Shown: positions 1 to 5,262 of the stretch, piece by piece
Layout of the letters: each line of letters opens with the position of its first letter
How positions within the stretch are numbered: the stretch's first letter is position 1
Assembly: GCA_012727625.1 (NCBI GenBank)
Contig: JAAYGP010000351.1
Coordinates: forward strand, 1-5,262
Reading direction: 5' to 3'
Length of the DNA: 5,262 nucleotides
Source of the DNA: Clostridiaceae bacterium
GTDB taxonomy: Bacteria > Bacillota > Clostridia > DSM-8532
Translations under genes and position numbers: made by a program
Notes under the pieces: model-generated
What the model saw: the letters and a program-made list of their open reading frames with translations, nothing else
Told to the model about the DNA's origin: nothing
Database searches by the model: none

Positions 1-953
1 AGCTAAAAAGCTGTGATTTGAGTACAACTACATTATACAAGGAGGATAATTTGTTTTGTTTGATTATTCAAGCGGATGAATTGTACATAATCAGCCTTGC
101 CGAAGAAATACAGGAGCAGATACAAAGGGAGGTTTTATTATCAGTTTCCATAGGCATAAGCGAAAAAGCTTACGGATATAGACAATTCACAAATGCTTTT
201 TATCAATCAACAGATGCCTTAAGGCATAAATACTATTTGGGAGACGGAGCCATAATATCCATTTCCGATGTTGATGAAAGCCTTACAAAACAGAATATTA
301 AGTTCCGGAATGATTTTGAATTAATAATAGATAACATAAAAGTAGGTAACAGAAAGGCATCGCTGGAGAAATTCGACAGCCTGCTGCGCAAGTTAAAGGC
401 AAATCTGCCGCAGGATTCAAGCTTTATACCAAATATGGCCGCAGAATTTATTATTTCCCTGCAAAGGGTTTTAGCTGAAAGAAATATAGGACTGTACAAA
501 ATTATGCCCGATTTTAATCTGTATAGTATATTAAACGAATGCAACACAATTCCTGACCTTAAGTCTGTGCTGACTGAATTTATAAACAAGGTAACGGAAT
601 TTATCCAATCCAGGAACAGGAACTTAAACTGCGCGGCGGTAAAAAGAGTAGATGAATATATAAGAAAATATTACCATATGGATATAACCTTAAATGATCT
701 TTCAAAGGAAGTATATCTGAATCCGAACTATCTTGGAAGGCTAATAAAAAAAGAGACAGGTAAGAACTTCAGCGATATCTTAACTGAAGTTCGTATTGAA
801 AAAGCAAAGGAATTATTGAAGAACACACAGATCAAAACATATGAAATATCCGAAAGAGTCGGAATTAATGATTCCAGGTATTTCAGCCAGCTATTTCGAA
901 AAATGACCGGTATGACCCCTACAGAATACAGAAATACGTTTTTTAAGCTTTAA
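1..953 (+). CDS. AraC-family transcriptional regulator, YesN-like, 5'-truncated by the window edge
   Basis: Probable DNA-binding activator of the downstream sugar-transport operon. The frame is open from base 3 with no stop before it, so the TTG at 18 is not a credible start and the gene begins outside the window; 316 residues are visible. Numbering from that TTG, residues ~40-85 (VSIGIS, then a DALRHKYYLG segment) resemble the degenerate GGDEF-like module found in YesN-type response regulators and membrane-bound AraC regulators. Residues ~95-200 are a helical linker. Residues ~208-311 are a complete AraC DNA-binding domain: first helix-turn-helix ~223-248 (ITLNDLSKEVYLNPNYLGRL), second ~272-305, ending with the typical FRKMTGMTPTEYR signature. 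No receiver domain or membrane segment is visible, so I cannot tell a two-component response regulator from a one-component membrane regulator. The position directly upstream of an ABC sugar operon suggests local control of that operon (inference). The stop is TAA at 951-953. Confidence 0.9.
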   Translation, partial: LKSCDLSTTTLYKEDNLFCLIIQADELYIISLAEEIQEQIQREVLLSVSIGISEKAYGYRQFTNAFYQSTDALRHKYYLGDGAIISISDVDESLTKQNIKFRNDFELIIDNIKVGNRKASLEKFDSLLRKLKANLPQDSSFIPNMAAEFIISLQRVLAERNIGLYKIMPDFNLYSILNECNTIPDLKSVLTEFINKVTEFIQSRNRNLNCAAVKRVDEYIRKYYHMDITLNDLSKEVYLNPNYLGRLIKKETGKNFSDILTEVRIEKAKELLKNTQIKTYEISERVGINDSRYFSQLFRKMTGMTPTEYRNTFFKL

Positions 954-981
954 AACGCATGCATACAGAAAGGCGACCGCT

Positions 982-996
982 AAATTCCGGGAATTT
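982..996. promoter_or_regulatory. 15-bp inverted repeat, candidate operator
   Basis: AAATTCC and GGAATTT form perfect 7-bp arms around a single central G. The centre is too short for an RNA hairpin, so if functional it would be a protein-binding site on DNA. It lies in the gap between the regulator and the binding-protein gene, about 120 bases upstream of the latter's start. AraC proteins usually bind direct repeats, so this may serve another regulator or be chance in AT-rich DNA. Confidence 0.3.
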
Positions 997-1056
997 CATT
1001 GTGTAATTTGAACAAACAAAATGTAAGATCTATCCCGTTCAATACATATTTTCACA

Positions 1057-1105
1057 ATGATAATATTAATATATCAAGGGCGCGCCTTGGTAAAAATATT
1101 ATCAT
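1057..1105 (+). promoter_or_regulatory. Long nested hairpin abutting the ribosome binding site of the binding-protein gene
   Basis: An outer perfect 11-bp inverted repeat (ATGATAATATT at 1057-1067 with AATATTATCAT at 1095-1105) encloses an inner stem. The inner stem has 8 pairs including one G-U: 1072-1079 with 1085-1092, loop GCGCG at 1080-1084. The two stems are separated by a small asymmetric internal loop (1068-1071 and 1093-1094). The structure stops at 1105 and GGAGGG starts at 1106. As RNA it would be a 5'-untranslated structure able to stabilise the message or affect ribosome access. As DNA it could be a two-part operator overlapping a promoter. There is no U-tract after it, so it does not look like an intrinsic terminator. 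The pairing is directly visible; the role is inferred. Confidence 0.5.
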
Positions 1106-1111
1106 GGAGGG
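1106..1111 (+). promoter_or_regulatory. Ribosome binding site deciding the start of the binding-protein gene
   Basis: GGAGGG lies 7 bases before the ATG at 1119. It selects this ATG over the TTG at 999 and the in-frame ATG at 1104, which overlaps the ribosome site itself. The protein starting at 1119 opens directly with a lipoprotein signal peptide, which confirms the choice. Confidence 0.85.
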
Positions 1112-1118
1112 ACAGTCA

Positions 1119-2456
1119 ATGAAAAAATTAGTAACGCTGATGATTTTTTTATTAATTTTATCAATGACCCTTGCAGGATGCGGAGATTCTTCGAAGCCTG
1201 CCGCTCAAGGCACGACCAAATCTGCTGACACAACAGTCGGGTCGAAGCCGGTTACTATTTCATATTGGTACACAGCAAACGAAGCTGACGAAGCGGACTA
1301 TTTTCCAAAATGGCAGGATGGCAACAGAGAACTTTTCCAAATAGCAAACCCACATATAACAGTTGAAAAAACCGTTGTTTCAAATTCAGATCAATACCAG
1401 ACAAAGCTGAACGCAAGCATTGCTGCGGGAGATATACCTGATATTTTTGTCGGTTGGTTTGCCGGAAGGCTTGAGCCTTTCGTGAGGAGCGGCAGTGTTA
1501 TGGCTTTGGATGACATAATCAATGAAGATGAAGAGCTGAAAAATACATACATTCCATATAAACTTGCCCAGTTTGACGGAAAAACCTACGCAATAGGATA
1601 CACTCTTACCACTGAAGTATATTTCTATAACAAAGGACTGTTTGCAGAGCATAATGCTGAGGTACCCAAATCATATGAAGAGCTTATGAACCTGATTGAA
1701 TTGTTCAAAAGCAAAGGCATAATTCCGATGGCTATGGGGAATCAGGATCCATGGGTAGGTTCCCTGCCTTATATGTTTGTTTTTGACAGGATTGCAGGGC
1801 CTTTAAAGTATGAAGAAACCTGTTTTGACAGAACCGGAAAATTCACAGATCCTGAGTATATAAGGGCAGCTGAAATAGTTGTTGAAATTGCGGAAGCGGG
1901 AGCATACCCAAACAACTTTAACACATTAAACTATGATGAAGCAAGGGCACTCTTTACATCAGGAAAGGCAGCCATGTATCCTATGGGAACATGGGAGCTT
2001 GCAAACCTTGCAAATGTAATGGGAGATAATGTTAGTTTCTTCAATTTCCCGGATATTGAAGGCGGCAAGGGCAAAGCTGAAGAAGATTGGGTTTGCAGTC
2101 AGGATGGTGCGACATCAATAAGCGCTAAATCATCTCCTGAAAAGACAGAGGCTGCAATTAAATTCCTGAAATATATATTCTCAAGGGAAAGACTTTCCGA
2201 CCTGGCCATGTCCGGAGCATTGGTTCCCGCCAAAGGCCTGATACTTGATGAGACAAAGCTTCCAAAGATCACTGTGGATATATATAACCAGCTTTCAAAT
2301 GTTAAATACGGAATTATCCCCTGGGACAACCTTTTAGGTCCCAATGTCGGTAAAGAATTCAATCTGTCCACTCAAAGCATATACGCGGGGAAAGATCCTG
2401 CCGAAGTATTTGCAAATCTTCAGAAAATAGCTGAGATGGAATGGAGCAGCAATTAA
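1119..2456 (+). CDS. ABC transporter sugar-binding lipoprotein (extracellular solute-binding protein family 1)
   Basis: Membrane-anchored receptor that captures an oligosaccharide outside the cell and delivers it to the permease pair encoded downstream (CUT1 type importer). The 445-residue length is normal for family 1 binding proteins. Residues 1-20 are a lipoprotein signal peptide: charged MKK start, hydrophobic core and lipobox LAGC, with Cys21 the predicted lipidated residue. A short Ser/Thr/Ala/Lys-rich tether (~22-44) precedes the first beta strand, VTISYWYTA. Family features include AAGDIPDIF (102-110) followed by aromatic W113 and F114, YFYNKGLF (168-175) followed by PKSYEEL, and SGKAAMYPMGTWE (281-293). 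The start is set by GGAGGG at 1106-1111; an upstream in-frame extension to 999 has no ribosome site and would bury the signal peptide. The substrate cannot be read from the sequence. The linked beta-mannosidase makes beta-manno-oligosaccharides or mannose-containing glycans the best guess. Confidence 0.93.
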   Translation: MKKLVTLMIFLLILSMTLAGCGDSSKPAAQGTTKSADTTVGSKPVTISYWYTANEADEADYFPKWQDGNRELFQIANPHITVEKTVVSNSDQYQTKLNASIAAGDIPDIFVGWFAGRLEPFVRSGSVMALDDIINEDEELKNTYIPYKLAQFDGKTYAIGYTLTTEVYFYNKGLFAEHNAEVPKSYEELMNLIELFKSKGIIPMAMGNQDPWVGSLPYMFVFDRIAGPLKYEETCFDRTGKFTDPEYIRAAEIVVEIAEAGAYPNNFNTLNYDEARALFTSGKAAMYPMGTWELANLANVMGDNVSFFNFPDIEGGKGKAEEDWVCSQDGATSISAKSSPEKTEAAIKFLKYIFSRERLSDLAMSGALVPAKGLILDETKLPKITVDIYNQLSNVKYGIIPWDNLLGPNVGKEFNLSTQSIYAGKDPAEVFANLQKIAEMEWSSN

Positions 2457-2473
2457 ACAGCTGTTTCTTATTA

Positions 2474-2503
2474 AGAGGAAGGCTCGATAAGAGCCTTCTC
2501 TTT
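2474..2503 (+). terminator. Intercistronic stem-loop between binding protein and permease (possible partial terminator or mRNA stabiliser)
   Basis: GAAGGCTC (2478-2485) pairs perfectly with GAGCCTTC (2491-2498) around the loop GATAA. Four more pairs, one of them G-U, extend the base if T2499 is bulged. The following bases (TCTTTCCTGA) are only weakly T-rich, so termination would be leaky at best. This position, just after the binding-protein gene, is where maltose-type operons often carry a hairpin that keeps binding-protein mRNA in excess over permease mRNA. That role is inferred here. Confidence 0.5.
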
Positions 2504-2535
2504 CCTGACACCTGCACATAAAAGGGGGTTTTTCA

Positions 2536-3423
2536 ATGGAAAAGGCTTTGACCAATAAGCTTCTTATAACGATGCTTATTTTTCCGGCTCTTTTAATATA
2601 TTCTCTGGTTGTTCCAATCCCGGTTATCGCTTCGGTTTATTACAGCTTCACCACCTGGAACCTTATTGGTGAAATGCGTTTCTCGGGGTTGCAAAATTTT
2701 ATTAACCTGTTTTTGCATGATGATATATTCAGGCTTTCTATAAAAAACACAATTGTATTTCTTTTTGTATCAATCCTTTTACAGGAGCCTGCTGCTTTTA
2801 TTTTTAGTGTTTTGTTAACCAAAGGCGTAAGAGGACAGAAGTTCTTCCGGAACTTATTTTTCATGCCTGTAGTTTTCTCAGGGGTATCCGTATCGCTTAT
2901 GTTCTATTTTATTTATCACCCGGATGTAGGTGTTGTTAATAACCTTATCAGATTATTGGGTTACAGGGATTTCAGTTTTGCCTGGCTTGGCGAGGAAAAG
3001 ACCGCTCTACTGTCCGTTACCGTGGCTTTAGCCTGGCAGTATATTGGCTATCATATGACGATTTACATATCAGGCATATCATCAATCCCGGGAGAAATGT
3101 TTGAAGCTGCACAAATTGATGGCGCAAATGAATGGATGGTAATTAAGCATATTATTTTCCCAATGGTGATGCCTATGATAAAGGTAAGTATGATATTGAT
3201 AACAACAAGCTCATTAAAAGCTTTCGATTATATATACATAATGACATACGGAGGGCCAGCCCATGCTTCGGAGGTAATAGCGTCCCATATGTACAGCAAA
3301 GCCTTTGTACAGCTTAAATATGGTTATGGCTCTGCAATTTCAACTGTTCTTATGGTATTATGCATAATTTCTTCCGTTATTATGACAAAGGTCTTCAAAG
3401 ACAGAGTTTACAGTGATGGGTGA
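2536..3423 (+). CDS. ABC sugar transporter permease, MalF/UgpA/LacF type (CUT1 family)
   Basis: One of the two membrane subunits forming the import channel in the cytoplasmic membrane; it would pair with a MalG-type partner and a cytoplasmic ATPase. At 295 residues it is a normal full-length six-segment permease of the LacF/UgpA size class. Hydrophobic segments are seen at roughly 8-36, 69-95, 108-128, 155-180, 207-229 and 265-285. The cytoplasmic EAA loop that docks with the ATPase is intact: EAAQIDGA at 190-197, followed by a FPMVMP segment. LKAFDYIYIMTYGGP (227-241) is also typical of the family. The ATG at 2536 is preceded by AAAGGGGG at 2521-2528. The TGA stop lies 8 bases before the next start and overlaps its ribosome site, implying translational coupling. 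No ATPase gene is visible, consistent with CUT1 systems that share a multi-operon MsmK-type ATPase. Confidence 0.95.
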   Translation: MEKALTNKLLITMLIFPALLIYSLVVPIPVIASVYYSFTTWNLIGEMRFSGLQNFINLFLHDDIFRLSIKNTIVFLFVSILLQEPAAFIFSVLLTKGVRGQKFFRNLFFMPVVFSGVSVSLMFYFIYHPDVGVVNNLIRLLGYRDFSFAWLGEEKTALLSVTVALAWQYIGYHMTIYISGISSIPGEMFEAAQIDGANEWMVIKHIIFPMVMPMIKVSMILITTSSLKAFDYIYIMTYGGPAHASEVIASHMYSKAFVQLKYGYGSAISTVLMVLCIISSVIMTKVFKDRVYSDG

Positions 3424-3431
3424 GGGTAGAA

Positions 3432-3644
3432 ATGAAAAAAAATATAATATTGCCTAAAATTAAATATATATTTCTTTACATGTATTCAATAATCATAATT
3501 TTTCCGATATTGTTTATTTTGGTTTCCTCATTAAAGGATAATGAAGATATTTTTACAAACCCCTGGGGGCTGCCGATAGTATATCACTGGGATGCGTATC
3601 TGCAACTTTTCCAAAGATACGGTATGGGAACATATTTCATCAAT
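3432..3644 (+). pseudogene. Truncated MalG-type sugar permease remnant (N-terminal ~71 residues)
   Basis: This is the permease portion of the chimeric frame. It shows a basic N-terminus (MKKNIILPKIK), one hydrophobic segment at ~13-33 (IIIIFPILFILVSSLK is the usual first transmembrane segment of MalG/AraQ-type subunits), then the family pattern of an acidic DNEDIF stretch, NPWGLP and GTYFIN. In intact relatives the next residues lead into the second transmembrane segment. Here they are replaced by mannosidase sequence. Segments two to six and the EAA loop are absent, so this cannot work as a transporter subunit. I looked for the rest of the permease in the other frames just downstream and did not find it; the sequence is lost, not frameshifted. 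Confidence 0.8.
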
Positions 3645-5262
3645 GAATGGATGAATGCAACAGTTCCCGGATCCATGTATTATGATCTGATTAAGGACGG
3701 AAAACTTGAGGACCCCTTTTACAGGGACAATGAAGCAAAGGCTTTGAAGCTCTCTTTTTATGACTATGAATATACAAGAAACTTTTCGGTATCAGAAGAG
3801 CTTCTCAGCTGTGACAGAGTTTTTTTGTGCTGTGACGGGCTTGATACCATAGCCGAAATTTATATTAACGGCATCAAGGCCGCCGAAGCTTTTAACATGC
3901 ACATTGGATACGAATTTGAGATAAAACCGCTTTTAAAAAGAGGAGAAAACAATATTTCAATCATATTCAGATCCTCAGCAGATTATATAACAAAAAAATA
4001 TAAAGAAAAGCCAATATGGGGAGCAACCGAGTCTTTAAAGGGGATTTCACACCTTAGAAAGGCTCATTATATGTTTGGCTGGGATTGGGGTCCTAAACTG
4101 CCTGATGCAGGAATCTGGAGAGACATTTATATTAAGGGCTTTAATTCATTAAGGCTTAAAGATGTGTTATTGCGGCAGGAACACAGTGAATCAGATGTTA
4201 AAATAACCGCGGAGATAGAAGTTGAAAGATGGAGTGATACGGAAGCTTCCGCAAAAATTACAATCGAAGATCCGTCAGGTGAATTATTGACCACAAAGGT
4301 TGTTAAAATTGATGGTACAAAGGCATATACCGACATTAATATTGAGAATCCAAGGCTTTGGTGGCCAAATGGTTATGGTGAGCAGCCCTTGTATAATGTT
4401 AAGGTTGAATTGTTGTATGACGACAAAACACAAGATGTGAGAGAATATAGAACAGGTTTAAGAACAATTAAGGTAAGCCGGAAGGATGACTGCTGGGGGA
4501 AATCCTTTGCCTTTGAAGTTAACGGTATAAAGATTTTCGCCATGGGAGCCAATTACATACCGGAAGACAGTCTCCTTCCCGGATGCAGCAGAAACAGAAC
4601 AAAAAAGCTTATTGAAAGCTGTGTCAGGGCTAATTTTAACTGCATCAGGGTTTGGGGCGGTGGAATTTACCCGGAAGACTATTTTTTTGATCTTTGCGAC
4701 GAATATGGGATTATTGTCTGGCAGGATTTAATGTTTGCATGCGCTTTATATGAATTTACAGAAGAATTTAAGGAAAATATAAGTCTTGAAGTAAGCTATA
4801 ATATTGGAAGAATACGGCATCATGCATCTCTTGGGCTGATATGCGGCAATAATGAAATGGAATGGGCATGTGTTGAGTGGGAAATGGAGAATTTTACACC
4901 AAAGCTGAAGGCAGATTACATTAAACAGTATGAGGTGCTGATTCCCGAAATCCTCCGAAAGGCGGCTCCTGATATATTTTACTGGCCGTCTTCACCGTCT
5001 TCAGGAGGCTCTTTTGATAAACCCAATGATGAGAACCATGGTGACATGCATGACTGGAGTGTGTGGCACGGACGTGAGCCTTTCACATATTTCAGAAAAA
5101 GATTCCCGCGCTTTATGTCTGAGTTTGGCATGGAGTCATTTCCCTGCTTAAAGACGATAGAAGCTTTTACTGTTCCGCAAGACAGAAACATTTATTCATA
5201 TGTTATGGAAAACCACCAGAAATGCTTGAGTGGGAATGAGAAAATCATGTACTATATATCCC
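3432..5262 (+). CDS. Chimeric ORF: MalG-type permease N-terminus fused in frame to GH2 beta-mannosidase (3' end beyond the window)
   Basis: The frame is open without a stop from the ATG at 3432 to the window end (610 full codons). Translation should start at 3432: GAGGG at 3422-3426 is correctly spaced and overlaps the preceding stop. Residues 1-71 are permease and ~72-610 are beta-mannosidase, an enzyme that releases beta-linked mannose from non-reducing ends. Enzyme landmarks in order: ATVPGSMYYDL (76-86) and EDPFYRDNE, typical of the GH2 sugar-binding domain; GWDWGP (216-221); WWPNGYGEQPLY from 310, ending the beta-sandwich; barrel start FEVNGIKIF from 361; RVWGGG (406-411); VWQD (429-432); GNNE with predicted acid/base Glu475; SEFGMES with predicted nucleophile Glu564. 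The spacing of the two glutamates fits the family. Roughly 20 N-terminal enzyme residues and ~200 permease residues are missing; the C-terminal ~200-300 enzyme residues lie outside the window. Whether the fusion is real or an assembly error is unresolved. Confidence 0.85.
   Translation, partial: MKKNIILPKIKYIFLYMYSIIIIFPILFILVSSLKDNEDIFTNPWGLPIVYHWDAYLQLFQRYGMGTYFINEWMNATVPGSMYYDLIKDGKLEDPFYRDNEAKALKLSFYDYEYTRNFSVSEELLSCDRVFLCCDGLDTIAEIYINGIKAAEAFNMHIGYEFEIKPLLKRGENNISIIFRSSADYITKKYKEKPIWGATESLKGISHLRKAHYMFGWDWGPKLPDAGIWRDIYIKGFNSLRLKDVLLRQEHSESDVKITAEIEVERWSDTEASAKITIEDPSGELLTTKVVKIDGTKAYTDINIENPRLWWPNGYGEQPLYNVKVELLYDDKTQDVREYRTGLRTIKVSRKDDCWGKSFAFEVNGIKIFAMGANYIPEDSLLPGCSRNRTKKLIESCVRANFNCIRVWGGGIYPEDYFFDLCDEYGIIVWQDLMFACALYEFTEEFKENISLEVSYNIGRIRHHASLGLICGNNEMEWACVEWEMENFTPKLKADYIKQYEVLIPEILRKAAPDIFYWPSSPSSGGSFDKPNDENHGDMHDWSVWHGREPFTYFRKRFPRFMSEFGMESFPCLKTIEAFTVPQDRNIYSYVMENHQKCLSGNEKIMYYIS
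3641..3657. repeat. Fusion junction with a short direct repeat
   Basis: The change from permease to mannosidase falls at codons 71-72. The heptamer ATGAATG occurs twice here, at 3643-3649 and 3651-3657, separated by one G. Short direct repeats at a breakpoint are compatible with slippage or microhomology-mediated deletion. The repeat is small enough to be chance, and the ancestral sequences on both sides are not available. Confidence 0.4.
3645..5262 (+). other. GH2 beta-mannosidase portion of the chimera
   Basis: This segment marks the enzyme part of the frame. The similarity starts abruptly at EWMNATVPGSM. Intact relatives have a short stretch of about 20 residues before this point, with their own Met and the first strand of the sugar-binding domain. 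The three expected modules are the jelly-roll sugar-binding domain (~72-228), the Ig-like sandwich (~229-350) and the TIM barrel (~360 onward). Both catalytic glutamates are present, so the visible part shows no sign of decay: no stop, no frameshift, conserved motifs intact. Related enzymes lack signal peptides and act in the cytoplasm on imported oligosaccharides. The in-frame ATG at 3651 could be a secondary start, but no ribosome site sits before it. Confidence 0.85.

Noticed and set aside
18..20. TTG as the true start of the AraC-type regulator
   Set aside because: The frame stays open to the left edge, no ribosome site precedes it, and the product would start inside the GGDEF-like module. 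The gene is truncated by the window.
1038..1066. Possible sigma-A promoter: TTCAAT at 1038 and TAATAT at 1061, spacing 17
   Set aside because: Both boxes match the consensus poorly and such combinations are common in AT-rich DNA. If real it would overlap the left arm of the hairpin, but I cannot support it.
1057..1105. Intrinsic terminator of the regulator gene
   Set aside because: The stem is followed by GGAGGGACAG and not a T-run, and it ends at the next gene's ribosome site.
999..1118. Longer N-terminus for the sugar-binding protein from the TTG at 999
   Set aside because: No ribosome site, the added 40 residues read through the hairpin region, and a lipoprotein signal peptide starts cleanly at 1119 behind GGAGGG.
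3432..3660. A simple frameshift separating permease and mannosidase
   Set aside because: The rest of the permease is not found in any frame after 3644; mannosidase sequence follows at once, so sequence is missing and a single base error cannot explain it.
4127..4336. Reverse-strand open frame of 69 codons inside the mannosidase
   Set aside because: It lies opposite a strongly conserved coding region, has no recognisable motif, and is best explained as an antisense shadow. The same applies to the reverse frame at 4979-5191 and to those opposite the regulator, binding-protein and first permease genes.

Overview
The window is AT-rich, tightly packed, and all genes read on the + strand. A YesN/AraC-type regulator, a family 1 sugar-binding lipoprotein, MalF- and MalG-type permeases and an intracellular-type GH2 beta-mannosidase form a carbohydrate-uptake locus typical of Firmicutes. 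Strong GGAGG-type ribosome sites, lipobox signal peptides and AT-rich codon choice fit a plant-glycan-degrading Clostridia-like host. This host assignment is an inference from style, not from a marker gene.

Layout: 1-953 is the C-terminal part of an AraC/YesN-type regulator whose start lies left of the window. 954-1118 is a regulatory gap with a 15-bp inverted repeat and a long nested hairpin that ends exactly at the ribosome binding site of the next gene. 1119-2456 encodes the substrate-binding lipoprotein. 2457-2535 holds an intercistronic stem-loop. 2536-3423 encodes the MalF-type permease. From 3432 to the right edge (5262) one uninterrupted reading frame continues. It is not a normal gene: the first ~71 codons are the N-terminus of a MalG-type permease (TM1 plus the start of the outer loop). 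From codon ~72 the same frame becomes a GH2 beta-mannosidase that lacks only its first ~20 residues and runs off the window.

Working model: the regulator senses a sugar signal and controls the operon. The lipoprotein and the permease pair import short beta-mannosides (or another mannose-containing oligosaccharide), powered by a shared ATPase not encoded here, and the beta-mannosidase hydrolyses them from the non-reducing end. The permease-mannosidase chimera breaks this model, because most of the second permease, including its EAA loop, is missing. It is either a real in-frame deletion/fusion, which could place a mannosidase outside the cell on a single membrane anchor, or an assembly/deletion artefact. 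It is the most notable item in the window.
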